Shown here in pieces: positions 1 through 7,728 of a stretch of DNA of 29,753 bases. The translations under genes and the position numbers were made by a program. Every line of letters starts with the position of its first letter. Position 1 is the stretch's first letter. The DNA is from a virus, in the IMG/VR virus record IMGVR_UViG_3300010885_048717, positions 1 to 29,753 of that record; one strand, written 5' to 3'. Under the pieces are notes generated by a model, which saw nothing but the letters and a program-made list of their open reading frames with translations, made no database searches and was not told where the DNA came from.

Positions 1-351
1 GCAAGGTCTGCTTTCCTGTGCGAAGAGGTCAATCGCACCACCTCTTGGGGTCGTGGGCTTGAGTCCGACCTGTCTTGGGCAAGGGCTGAACTATTGATGG
101 TCAAGGCCGAGGTCGAGCGGCTGACCGGTGAACTCAAGTTTTCGGAGCACCGAATGATTTCCCTTGCGGAGGCGTTGGCCGACACCCGCCTTGGCTTCCA
201 AAAGAGGATTGAAGTCCTCCAGGAAGGGCGTTCCAATCCGAAGCGTGACCAAGGCACGAACAAAGCAGATAACAAAGGAAAACCTTCCCGATCTGGAGGA
301 AAGGGCGAAATCGTTAGGGATAAGCCTAAAAAAGGCCGAGGAACTTATTAA
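1..351 (+). CDS. Hypothetical protein, C-terminal part (5' end outside window)
   Basis: The frame is open from the first base, so this is probably the C-terminal 116 residues of a longer protein; an internal ATG at 97 could start a shorter one. The part encoded at about 100-230 is helical with heptad-like spacing (VERLTGELKF, LAEALADT). The last 35 residues are a Lys/Arg/Gly-rich low-complexity tail. The TAA stop overlaps the next ATG by one base (TAATG), which suggests coupled translation. I do not recognise the family. Caution: from about 245 to 430 a second frame is also protein-like, so the true reading frame of the 3' third is uncertain. Confidence 0.45.
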   Translation, partial: ARSAFLCEEVNRTTSWGRGLESDLSWARAELLMVKAEVERLTGELKFSEHRMISLAEALADTRLGFQKRIEVLQEGRSNPKRDQGTNKADNKGKPSRSGGKGEIVRDKPKKGRGTY

Positions 352-599
352 TGTCCCAACCTTCGTCACCCCAGAACCAACCCCGCGAAAGCGCCGTAAG
401 CCGAAAGACAAACGGTCTGCCGGCGCTCGGTCGAGCGATAATGGCCGCGAAGCGTGGGAACCATTCGTTTGTGATGATGAGCTTGGATGCCGCCCTGGAG
501 GTTCACGCGGTCACCAAGGTGATCCATAAGCTTAATTATCAAAAAGAATACCAGCGAGGATATCGCAAGGTACTACGACAGAGGGCTATTAAGAAATGA
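351..599 (+). CDS. Small basic hypothetical protein (82 aa)
   Basis: This is an 82-residue basic protein. Its first 30 residues are polar and probably disordered. The remainder (RAIMAAKRGNHSF, then VTKVIHKLNYQKEYQRGYRK) is helical with many Lys, Arg and Tyr residues, as in small nucleic-acid-binding phage proteins, but no named domain is visible. The start is placed by the TAATG overlap with the preceding gene; an in-frame ATG at 441 would give a shorter product. The TGA stop overlaps the start of the phosphoesterase gene (ATGA), so the two are probably translationally coupled. Function unknown. Confidence 0.5.
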   Translation: MSQPSSPQNQPRESAVSRKTNGLPALGRAIMAAKRGNHSFVMMSLDAALEVHAVTKVIHKLNYQKEYQRGYRKVLRQRAIKK

Positions 600-1321
600 A
601 GCGTGTATCCCAAGGGTCTGGCTGGAAACGGTTTATGGCCTTGGGATGTTCGCACGGCAACTTTGCCGACCCGGAAGCGATTGCGGCCGTGCTGAAGTTT
701 AAGAAGGACTTCAAACCGCACCGAGTGATCCACCTGGGTGACTTTATAGACCTCTCTGCTTTTATGGGTGGTACGGATGGTGAAGGGGAGAAGGTTCGAC
801 CAGACCTGGATGCCGGCCTGGATTTCCTTCGCGACTTGGAGCCAACTGATGTGCTATCCGGCAATCACGAAGACCGCCTATGGCGAGATCTTAAATCCAG
901 GAATGAGCTCCGCGTCCTGGCGGCCGAGACGGCCATCGAGGAGATCGAAACTACAGTTCTGAAGCTTCACGCGCAGTTGTATCCCTACTCCGGGGTGTGG
1001 CAAAGGATGCAGATCGCGAACTATATGTTCACGCACGGCACCGTGTACGGCGAGAACGCTCCGCGAGATATGGCCGAAATGTATGGCAATGTGATCTTCG
1101 CTCACACGCACAAGACAGGCCAGATGACCGGCCGGCGCATCGACTGCCCCCAGGGGATTTCTGTCGGTACGCTAACGCGCAAGGGGGCTATGGACTACGC
1201 CAAGAACCGCCGAGCCACGCTTTCCTGGTCGCAAGGCATTGTCTATGGTGAGTATAACGACACGCATCTTCACCCAATCCTCCACTCCCAGAACCCCGAT
1301 AGCAAATGGCGCATAAGCTAA
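596..1321 (+). CDS. Calcineurin-like metallophosphoesterase
   Basis: This 241-aa protein has the ordered metal-binding motifs of calcineurin-like phosphoesterases: a first motif GCSHGNF (residues 17-23), GDFID (48-52), GNHED (89-93), a THG histidine motif (146-148) and AHTH (169-172). Such enzymes use two metal ions to cleave phosphomonoesters or phosphodiesters, and phage members have been linked to nucleotide or nucleic-acid processing. The substrate here cannot be read from sequence. Odd feature: the first motif is normally D-x-H, but this protein has C-S-H, so one metal ligand is replaced by Cys18. The gene overlaps both neighbours in an early operon that also encodes a primase-helicase, which suggests a role in DNA metabolism. 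Confidence 0.85.
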   Translation: MKRVSQGSGWKRFMALGCSHGNFADPEAIAAVLKFKKDFKPHRVIHLGDFIDLSAFMGGTDGEGEKVRPDLDAGLDFLRDLEPTDVLSGNHEDRLWRDLKSRNELRVLAAETAIEEIETTVLKLHAQLYPYSGVWQRMQIANYMFTHGTVYGENAPRDMAEMYGNVIFAHTHKTGQMTGRRIDCPQGISVGTLTRKGAMDYAKNRRATLSWSQGIVYGEYNDTHLHPILHSQNPDSKWRIS

Positions 1322-1563
1322 AAAAGTCCAAAGCCCAGGAGCTCCTGGAAAAGCTTTTCACCGCTACCGTAGAGAAGACCGAGCGTGTGCCTAAAGGATT
1401 TTTCAATGTAGACACCTGGTGTAAGAAGCTTGATCTGGAACGGAGTCGAGCAAGTCAGTACCTGGTTGCCGGTGTGCGTGGTGGTATCCTGGAGGAGCGT
1501 AAGTTCCGAACTTTTGAGAAGGGTCGTTACTATCGCCGGCGTTTCTTCCGAGAAATAGTTTGA
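1306..1563 (+). CDS. Small winged-helix-like DNA-binding protein (85 aa)
   Basis: This 85-residue basic protein overlaps the end of the phosphoesterase gene by 16 bases. A Lys-rich N-terminal helix (KKSKAQELLEKLF) is followed by a segment resembling a helix-turn-helix (FNVDTWCKKLDLERSRASQYL). The rest reads like a winged-helix wing (GGILEERKFRTFEKGRYYRRRFF). This pattern is common in small phage regulators and replication accessory factors. It could regulate the early operon or bind the origin. The fold is inferred by eye from the spacing of hydrophobic and basic residues; no specific family is recognised. Confidence 0.55.
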   Translation: MAHKLKKSKAQELLEKLFTATVEKTERVPKGFFNVDTWCKKLDLERSRASQYLVAGVRGGILEERKFRTFEKGRYYRRRFFREIV

Positions 1564-1565
1564 CG

Positions 1566-1606
1566 ATAGTTTAGGTTGGGAGAACATCGCCAACCCAACA
1601 ACTATG
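1566..1606 (+). promoter_or_regulatory. Possible start-codon-sequestering hairpin
   Basis: ATAGTT (1566-1571) can pair with AACTAT (1600-1605), and GTTGGG (1575-1580) with CCCAAC (1594-1599), giving a two-part stem with a three-base bulge and a 13-base loop. The AT of the ATG at 1604-1606 lies inside the stem, so the fold would hide the start codon of the next gene. GGGAG at the stem-loop edge could act as a ribosome-binding site. Confidence 0.3.
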
Positions 1607-1816
1607 CCAGGTATCAAACTTGAACCCCACGAAACCTTTAAGAAGGCCATTGTTGGCCGGACTAAAAAAGGTTTCACCATCTACTCATATGTGAAGCTCG
1701 TTGAGATCTTCAAGGAGATGAACGGATGGGATGACCAGGAGTGCGCCGAGTGGATCGATTATAATATCGAGAGCATCGCCTGTATGGGCTTGAAGATCCG
1801 CTATCCACGCGGCTAA
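1604..1816 (+). CDS. Small conserved-looking phage protein (70 aa)
   Basis: This is a 70-residue protein with the layout GxTKKGFTIYSYVKLVEIF, then GWDDQECAEWIDYNIE. From memory, small phage and bacterial proteins of unknown function share this architecture: a short beta strand, a Tyr-containing linker, a helix, then an acidic helix ending in (D/E)-(F/Y)-N. I know of no assigned activity. It sits between the winged-helix-like gene and the primase-helicase in the same direction, so it may act in replication or its control. The ATG at 1604 is preceded by a possible hairpin and by GGGAG about 20 bases upstream. Confidence 0.6.
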   Translation: MPGIKLEPHETFKKAIVGRTKKGFTIYSYVKLVEIFKEMNGWDDQECAEWIDYNIESIACMGLKIRYPRG

Positions 1817-1837
1817 TAATTTACGAGCCACCAAACA

Positions 1838-3820
1838 ATGACCGCCCAAGACCGCATCAAGGGTGCGAGGAACTATCTCGCAAAGCTCCCACCAGCCGTA
1901 GCCGGCCAGGGGGGACACCCAGCCACCTATCGCGCCGCATCCATTCTCGCCCACGGCTTTGAGCTGGGCTGGGACGATGCCTGGGCGCTTCTCCAGGAGT
2001 GGAACACTTCCCATTGCTCGCCGGCCTGGAGCGAGAAGGATCTTCGCCACAAGCTGAACGATGCCTTCGTCAAGCCACACGAAAGGCCGAAGGGCTGGCT
2101 GTCCGGGCGCGAGCGCACGGTCGGCTCCAATGGCCGGCTGATGTTCGACCCGAAGCGAGTGGCCGAGATTGCTTTTGGATCCGTACCACTAACCACGGCA
2201 GACCTTCTCCTGGCGGCCTTTAAGGACGATGATGTCATCAGTATCACGCACGAAGCCGGACAGACCGAGGACGGTCGTTTCTTCCCGGCCAGCAAGGGCA
2301 ACTTTCTCACACGCGCCGAATGGATTAAGCGGTTCTTCGGGCCGGACGGTAAGAGCATCTTCACCGGCCTGGAAGCCGGCGCTTGGATCCGCATCAATCC
2401 TTTTAAGAAGGATGACTTCACCGGTACAGATGGATCGGTAGCCAGTTACCGGAATGTCCTGGTCGAGTTCGACAAGAAGGACAAGGAAGAGCAGATTGCC
2501 ATCTTTCATCAGTCTAACCTCCCTATCACGGCACTCATCGACTCCGGAGGCAAATCAATCCACGCCTGGGTAAGGGTGGATGCCGACAGCAAGGAGCAAT
2601 GGGAGGAACGCCGTAATACGGTGTATGACTTCCTTTCCGACTACGAACCAGACCCGCAGAACAAGAACCCTTCCCGCTGGTCTCGTCTGGGCGGCGTAAT
2701 GCGCGGAGAGAATGAGCAGAAGATCCTGGCTCTCTCGGCCGGCGCAGATGATTGGGATAGCTGGGTGGTGTGGCGCGATGGCCACGACCTCCCGGAAGAG
2801 CTCAACACCGATTTCCTGGAGACCTACGACACACAGCACGACCCTAACCATATGATTGGCCACGGCCGATGGTTATGCCGGGGGGGGTCTCTTTTGATCA
2901 CCGGTCAGTCTGGTATCGGAAAGAGCTCCTTCACGATGCAGACGGCGTGCTCCTGGGCGCTCGGCCGAGAGCTGTTCGGTATCCCGGTTAAGAAACCACT
3001 CCGTATTGCAGTAGTCCAGGCCGAGTGTGATGTAGGTGACCTGGCTGAAGCCTACCAGGGGGTTACCTCTGCTATGGGGCTAACGCCGGCCGATCGCCAG
3101 GTGCTAAAGGAAAACCTGCGGTTCTATACCGAGAACACCAAGACCGGTAAGGACTTCGCCGACCTGGTTCGCAAGATTGTGGTGCGGATGAAGCTCGATG
3201 TCATCTTCTGCGACCCTCTACTCTCGTATGTGGGGGGAGATCTATCCAAGCAGGAGGTGGCCTCCCACTTCCTCCGTAACCTTATCCAGCCCATCCTCAA
3301 GGACACCGGATGCATCATCGTCTTTACCCACCACGAAGGGAAGCCGAAGCCGAAGGAGGTTACCGAAGGCCAGACTATCAGCGATATGGCGTACAGCGGC
3401 CTGGGGAGCTCCGAGCTCGTCAACTGGGCGCGCGCCATCATCAATGTCCGGCGCGAGTCGAAGGACTACCCCATCTTCAGCTTCAACCTTACCAAACGAG
3501 GCAAGCTGGCCGGGATGCGTACCCAGGACGGCAAGCCAACCCTCTCCCTCAAGCTCCGGCACGCCGAGGGCAAGGTGCTCTGGGAGGTCGCACCCCTGTC
3601 CTCCAAGTTTGAGCTTCTCAAGGTCGGCGAGCAGTATGCCCATTTTGCCACCAAGCCCTCCACCGGCCGTGGCTCGATCCTCAAAGAGCTGGAACAAGAC
3701 TATGGCCTAAACAAAGACCAGGCCGAGTCTGTGCTCAAGGCTATGGTCACAAATGGCATCCTTTCCCCTAAAAAGATCGGGGCGGCGTTGTTTTACGAGG
3801 GAACCTCCTACGGAGAATGA
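1838..3820 (+). CDS. Primase-helicase (AEP-like primase plus RecA-like ATPase)
   Basis: This 660-aa protein looks like a bifunctional replication enzyme. Residues about 20-80 (GQGGHPATYRAASILAHGF, then GWDDAWALLQEWN) match the helical D5_N/PriCT-like module seen next to phage primases. Residues about 200-290 carry acidic EFD (210-212), SGGKSIHAW (236-244) and RWSRLGG (280-286), as expected of an archaeo-eukaryotic-type or RepB-like primase core. Residues about 350-560 form a RecA/RepA-like ATPase with Walker A GQSGIGKSS (356-364), a Walker B ending in CDP (458-460) and a THH sensor region (497-499). The C-terminus resembles a winged helix. It should prime and unwind DNA at the phage origin. 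The order primase then ATPase is clear; the exact primase subclass is inferred. Confidence 0.85.
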   Translation: MTAQDRIKGARNYLAKLPPAVAGQGGHPATYRAASILAHGFELGWDDAWALLQEWNTSHCSPAWSEKDLRHKLNDAFVKPHERPKGWLSGRERTVGSNGRLMFDPKRVAEIAFGSVPLTTADLLLAAFKDDDVISITHEAGQTEDGRFFPASKGNFLTRAEWIKRFFGPDGKSIFTGLEAGAWIRINPFKKDDFTGTDGSVASYRNVLVEFDKKDKEEQIAIFHQSNLPITALIDSGGKSIHAWVRVDADSKEQWEERRNTVYDFLSDYEPDPQNKNPSRWSRLGGVMRGENEQKILALSAGADDWDSWVVWRDGHDLPEELNTDFLETYDTQHDPNHMIGHGRWLCRGGSLLITGQSGIGKSSFTMQTACSWALGRELFGIPVKKPLRIAVVQAECDVGDLAEAYQGVTSAMGLTPADRQVLKENLRFYTENTKTGKDFADLVRKIVVRMKLDVIFCDPLLSYVGGDLSKQEVASHFLRNLIQPILKDTGCIIVFTHHEGKPKPKEVTEGQTISDMAYSGLGSSELVNWARAIINVRRESKDYPIFSFNLTKRGKLAGMRTQDGKPTLSLKLRHAEGKVLWEVAPLSSKFELLKVGEQYAHFATKPSTGRGSILKELEQDYGLNKDQAESVLKAMVTNGILSPKKIGAALFYEGTSYGE

Positions 3821-3870
3821 CAAAAACCGACCGCCAAGGCGTTTTGGTAGAGTGGTTGGTGTCCTGCTAT

Positions 3871-4179
3871 TCACCCTTTGGGTTTAAGCGTCCTGGCGTA
3901 ACGCAGGACATAGTCCAAGACCTCCGGGGCGCAGTAGCCGGCGGCTCCTACACAGGCAAAGCGAAGGGACTCGCTTTGGATCTGGTCAGCAATAGCCCAG
4001 CCAACGAAGGCCGAGGTAACAGCCGCCGCCAAGACACGGCGAATAACCCAGCCGGCCGTGACCGGTTCGGTCGAAAGCAGAAGCCGGCATACCATAGCGA
4101 TTGAACCCAGGGCGGCGGTTACCACGCCGTCCTTGGCAATCTGTTGTAAATCTTCTGGGCTACTTGGGGTCGGACTCAT
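3871..4179 (-). CDS. Putative holin (LydA / phage-holin-3-like)
   Basis: This 102-aa protein has three hydrophobic segments (around VVTAALGSIAMVCRLLL, VLAAAVTSAFVGWAIA and FACVGAAGYCAPEVLDYVL). The final G-x-x-A/S-P-E-V motif is typical of the LydA-like holin superfamily, which makes timed holes in the inner membrane. The start at 4179 overlaps the upstream lipoprotein gene by 20 bases; a longer frame upstream lacks protein character. It is the last gene of the late operon and faces the primase-helicase gene tail-to-tail. No endolysin is recognised beside it, which is unusual for a lysis cassette. Confidence 0.6.
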   Translation of the reverse strand: MSPTPSSPEDLQQIAKDGVVTAALGSIAMVCRLLLSTEPVTAGWVIRRVLAAAVTSAFVGWAIADQIQSESLRFACVGAAGYCAPEVLDYVLRYARTLKPKG

Positions 4180-4867
4180 TGGCGTTAACCGAGTCCCGAA
4201 CCTTATCCCATAGCCAGTATATGCCCAGGCCAGCAACGGCGAGGAGCGTACCACCAGCAATGTATGTAAAGTAAGGTGAGTCGATAATAAATGGAATAGA
4301 GCCGCAGAACGCGCCGGCCAGGAGAATGGGAATGCCTATGCGGGGGGAGGAGAAAGCACAAGCAAGGCCACCGATGACGGCCAGGGCCGCGCCGGTGATA
4401 GTCCAGATGTTCTTACTGGCCTCTGCTTTCACGCGCTCGATCTCGGAGGTCAGTTCGGCAATCCGTGCGTCCTTGAGTCCAGATACACGCTTTGCCTCCA
4501 GGGAGTCAGCCTCAACCTTTGCCCAGTTAGTGTCGATAGTCGCGAGGAGTTTCTTCCCAAAGGCTTCAGCCTGGGCGTAGTCCTTTTGGTCAGCTTTGGT
4601 GGCACGCTGGCGTGCAATTGCCAGTTCCTCCAGCGTAGGTGCCGGGAGAAAGGAAAGGGCAACGGTGGTCTCGGCCTTGACCACTTCGGGTTTTGTGGCG
4701 TTCTCTCGCGCCACCGAGATGGAGGCGGCAACCTTCTGGTCAGCCGTGTCCCATTGCTTGCTTACCGTGTTAACGATGCCGCCATCTGTGGGGGCATCTG
4801 GTTGCTTGGGAAGATCAGAAGTCGTAGCGCACCCGACCAGGAGGACAACTGGAAGGGTGCGCCACAT
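4160..4867 (-). CDS. Lipoprotein with C-terminal membrane segments; candidate unimolecular spanin
   Basis: The 235-aa product opens with a short lipoprotein signal and a lipobox LVGC, giving Cys13 as the lipid attachment site. A polar Ala/Glu/Lys-rich helical stretch follows (about 80-150, coiled-coil-like near 118-150). Three hydrophobic segments come at about 154-173, 177-195 and 199-220, then a charged tail. An outer-membrane lipid anchor joined through a periplasmic helix to inner-membrane segments is the topology of unimolecular spanins, which fuse the two membranes at lysis of Gram-negative cells. Classic examples have one C-terminal segment, so three is atypical. The holin-like neighbour supports a lysis role. 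It could instead be an unrelated membrane lipoprotein. Confidence 0.55.
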   Translation of the reverse strand: MWRTLPVVLLVGCATTSDLPKQPDAPTDGGIVNTVSKQWDTADQKVAASISVARENATKPEVVKAETTVALSFLPAPTLEELAIARQRATKADQKDYAQAEAFGKKLLATIDTNWAKVEADSLEAKRVSGLKDARIAELTSEIERVKAEASKNIWTITGAALAVIGGLACAFSSPRIGIPILLAGAFCGSIPFIIDSPYFTYIAGGTLLAVAGLGIYWLWDKVRDSVNANESDPK

Positions 4868-4870
4868 TGA

Positions 4871-4999
4871 TCACTTCTTGCCCTTGAGGGCGGCCAGGAG
4901 CTCCTTGCCTTTGGCAAGCTTGGAGCTGTCGGCGTTTTTAACTCCGGCGTAGAAACCGCCGGCAAATCCGATGAGGAGAGAGATGAGTGCGAGGATCAT
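4871..4999 (-). CDS. 42-aa single-pass membrane protein
   Basis: This tiny protein has one N-terminal hydrophobic segment (ILALISLLIGFAGGFYAGV) and a Lys-rich cytoplasm-type tail. The ATG at 4997-4999 lies directly against the TAA stop of the fibre gene, and its own stop is three bases from the lipoprotein start, so it belongs to the same operon. Size, topology and position between fibre and holin/spanin genes suggest a lysis accessory such as an antiholin or small holin, but this is inference. The longer upstream frame overlaps the fibre gene and was not used. Confidence 0.6.
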   Translation of the reverse strand: MILALISLLIGFAGGFYAGVKNADSSKLAKGKELLAALKGKK

Positions 5000-5000
5000 A

Positions 5001-7697
5001 TTAAGCGGGTCGAAGGCCGATGCGGTAGTTAGTTCCGTTGATCGTGACCAGGAGGTCGAGCGTGTCCGAGCCACCAGTATGGGAGGCCGTGGCTGTAGGA
5101 TTGAAGGACAGTCCGTTGAACGAGATGCCGTTGGCATCAACCTTGATGGCCGCAGTAGCATCCGGGGCAACGCCCACGCCGACCTTGCCAAACTGATCAA
5201 CAACGAACTTGGTAGCGTCTGGGGTTGTGGAGTCCTCGACCTCGATGGCGTTGCCAGCCCCGCGTTGAGTGACGCGAAGCGCGGCGGTCGTTGCGGAGCT
5301 CGTATCAATCACCATCTGGTTCGTGAAAGTGTTGAACTGATTTAGGACAGGCAGATTGTAGTTAACACCGCCCATCTTGTATGTCAGTTTAGGAGCGGTG
5401 GCGTTGGAGATCCAGAGGTCACCGTTGGCCGCAGACGATGGAGCGGAGTCGCATTGACCACCAAGGTTGATGCTTGGAGTTGCTACACCAAGCGTTGCAA
5501 GGTTAACCTTCCCGGTGAAGGTCGCGCCAGTAAGGGGAGCGTAGAACAGGGCCGCGCCAGCTTGTGTCAGATAGGACTGGGAGATCACCCAAGCCTGGGT
5601 AGCGTAACCAGCAAGGGAAGACGAAGTGATGTAGCCAGCAGGATTGCTCGACAGAGGGTAGAATTGAGTTCCAGACCAATACTGTGAGGCGATATCACGG
5701 ATCACAGATCCGCTGACATAACGCATATTGCTTCCGTCAAACCAGAAGTCTCCATTTTCTGGAGAGTTAGGGCTTGAAGTTCCGAAGTGAAGGCGAGCCG
5801 AGGTAAAGGTAGGAGCAGTCTCGATGACTCCTTCGATTAGCAATCGGCCAGAGTTAGCGTTAGTGTCCCAAGAGATGTCGCTTGTAAGTCCAGTAAGCGA
5901 AGGAGGAGGTACGGAAGTCAGATATCCCTGCGACTGAACCCAAGACTCGGTAGCATAACCCTGCCCAGAAACCCACGACTCGGTAGCGTATCCGATAAGT
6001 GCGTCACCAGTAATGTAACCTTGCGAAGTAACCCACGACTCGGTTGCATAACCGCTGAAGCCTGGGAAAGCGGTGGACTGCTGGGTGCTATCGGGGAAGG
6101 TGATAGCCGTGTTATTGATTGAAAGAGTGCTTCCAGAACCACTCAAGATCAACGCTTGCGTATTCAACTGCGTGAACGCACCGCTCTGGTCAAATTGGAT
6201 TTTCTGACCATCGTTTATGCAACTGGTATTATAGGTACTGTTATTGATAGTTACGCTACCATTAATCGTACCTCCAGAAAGTGGTAGTACGGTCTCCCAC
6301 ATTCCGTTCTTTCGTCCGTAAGTATTACCATCCGCGCTCGCATCCTGGATGTAGCCATTCGGATTGCTGGCATCGTACTTGCTGTCCAGGGCGCTCTGGA
6401 GATCAGTCTGGTCAGAGAGCGTCCCTGTGATGTTGCCCCAAGAAGCGCCAAGCCCAGAGATGTCTCCAAATGTGACGAAAGGATTAGCTCCAGAAGGAGC
6501 AACAGACGAAGAGAGCGCGGAGACCACATCGTGTCCATCGTTTCCAGTAAGACCAAGGTTACCCCAAATCTGGTTCTTGGTCGGAACATCTGGAGACTGG
6601 TCTGCATCCCGGCGCACGAAGCGCGCGTTGGCAACCTGTTCGGACATAGCCGTACCAAGGGGTAGCGGCTGAAGAACTCCATTGGAGATGACATCCGAGC
6701 TAACTACGCAAGGAACCTGGATAAGGGTTTGAGGGATGCCTCCGGCTTCAATGGCCACCTCAAGGGTGGTCTGCCGGCTGGCCAATCCTCCGATGAACTG
6801 ATGGATCTCGGCCGTGCTGAAGTTCACATTGCCAATGAAGCCAAGGTATCCGATCAGACCATTGCCATCCGCAGTAAGGGTGACATCCTCATTAAAAACG
6901 ATGTCAAACTGGGTTTCTCCGGTCTTATATGCTTTAGCACCGGCAAAGTCCTTGGAGATAGCCGTGGTGATGTTGTCGGCCGTAGCGGCGTAAGAAAGGG
7001 TGTAGCTCTTGGTAGAAGCTCCGGCAACGGTAAGATTATAGGATCCTGCCTTCGGTGCCGGTTCGATATTGAAGCGCCAGGTCTTGGTGGTTCCGTTCCA
7101 GGCGGTAACCTCTTCGACCGTCATAACAGGGGTAGGCAGGGGATCCCATTCAACGCCAAGAGCTACAGGAGCCTGGCGAAGCTCGATATAAATTACCTTC
7201 CGATTATCAGCCGTACCCTGCTGGACAAGGCTGATAGACTCATAGGACGAGGGAACCAGGGTGTCAGATCCGATGCCGATGTCCGGCTTGGTTCCGTAGG
7301 TGTTCCAGGTAACGGTGTAGCCATCGCCATTAAGCGCGGAGGTAACGCCGCCGGCGGCCTGGACGGTAGCCAGGGCATTAAGCGCGGCTTGAACCTGGGC
7401 TGGGGTGGCATTAAACGGCATATCAGCCGTCTCGACATCATCGACCATCAACTGCCAGGTACCAGAAGTCGGGAAGGCGTTGACCTGGCCAACGGCCAGC
7501 TTGATCGATGCGCCGGCCGGGAAGGCCACTTCATAGGGGACTTTGCCAACGCCGGCTCCGGCCAGGATGTGGAGCTCGATACGCGCGGTGTTGCCTTCAT
7601 AGAAGACAGGGTTCTGCGCGGGGGAGAATGAACTCGGCCCGGACAAGAGTCGATTGCTCTCCGGAGCCATCCATAGTTTCAGCGTAGTAATAGCCAT
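5001..7697 (-). CDS. Tail fibre / receptor-binding protein (898 aa)
   Basis: This long protein is rich in Ser, Thr, Gly, Asn and Ala, as expected of a trimeric fibre. About the first 330 residues form a beta-rich region, probably the virion-attachment part. The middle carries the fibre-type module WGNITGTLSDQTDLQSALDS. A cluster of GYATESWVxxQGY repeats follows (DNA 5939-6053), with one degraded copy nearer the C-terminus. The C-terminal part has further Ser/Thr/Gly-rich fibre repeats, including a DxWISNAT segment. No C-terminal chaperone is obvious. An AAAGGA ribosome-binding site precedes the ATG. It most likely recognises the host surface; the receptor cannot be inferred. Confidence 0.8.
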   Translation of the reverse strand: MAITTLKLWMAPESNRLLSGPSSFSPAQNPVFYEGNTARIELHILAGAGVGKVPYEVAFPAGASIKLAVGQVNAFPTSGTWQLMVDDVETADMPFNATPAQVQAALNALATVQAAGGVTSALNGDGYTVTWNTYGTKPDIGIGSDTLVPSSYESISLVQQGTADNRKVIYIELRQAPVALGVEWDPLPTPVMTVEEVTAWNGTTKTWRFNIEPAPKAGSYNLTVAGASTKSYTLSYAATADNITTAISKDFAGAKAYKTGETQFDIVFNEDVTLTADGNGLIGYLGFIGNVNFSTAEIHQFIGGLASRQTTLEVAIEAGGIPQTLIQVPCVVSSDVISNGVLQPLPLGTAMSEQVANARFVRRDADQSPDVPTKNQIWGNLGLTGNDGHDVVSALSSSVAPSGANPFVTFGDISGLGASWGNITGTLSDQTDLQSALDSKYDASNPNGYIQDASADGNTYGRKNGMWETVLPLSGGTINGSVTINNSTYNTSCINDGQKIQFDQSGAFTQLNTQALILSGSGSTLSINNTAITFPDSTQQSTAFPGFSGYATESWVTSQGYITGDALIGYATESWVSGQGYATESWVQSQGYLTSVPPPSLTGLTSDISWDTNANSGRLLIEGVIETAPTFTSARLHFGTSSPNSPENGDFWFDGSNMRYVSGSVIRDIASQYWSGTQFYPLSSNPAGYITSSSLAGYATQAWVISQSYLTQAGAALFYAPLTGATFTGKVNLATLGVATPSINLGGQCDSAPSSAANGDLWISNATAPKLTYKMGGVNYNLPVLNQFNTFTNQMVIDTSSATTAALRVTQRGAGNAIEVEDSTTPDATKFVVDQFGKVGVGVAPDATAAIKVDANGISFNGLSFNPTATASHTGGSDTLDLLVTINGTNYRIGLRPA
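5939..6053 (-). repeat. GYATESWV repeat units in the fibre gene
   Basis: Three near-identical copies of a 22-23 base unit encode GYATESWV, at about 5939-5961, 5971-5993 and 6031-6053. A degraded copy (GYATQAWV) lies near 5590-5615. Such units are common in phage fibres and can recombine to change fibre length. Confidence 0.8.
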
Positions 7698-7711
7698 AGT
7701 CCTTTAAATAG

Positions 7712-7728
7712 CCCCCTGTCAAAGGGGG
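7712..7728 (-). terminator. Small GC hairpin between two tail genes
   Basis: CCCCC (7712-7716) and GGGGG (7724-7728) pair around a seven-base loop, right next to the stop codon of the 559-aa tail gene and just before the ribosome-binding site of the fibre gene. There is no U-tract in the - strand transcript, so it is more likely an mRNA-stabilising or attenuating hairpin than a full terminator. Confidence 0.3.

Noticed and set aside
3817-4104. 95-aa + strand frame whose ATG overlaps the primase-helicase stop as ATGA
   Set aside because: It runs antisense through nearly the whole holin-like gene, and its later residues are Arg/Gly/Asn-rich and shadow-like. The overlap may be chance.
6729-7631. 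300-aa + strand frame inside the fibre gene
   Set aside because: Antisense shadow of the well-supported fibre gene.
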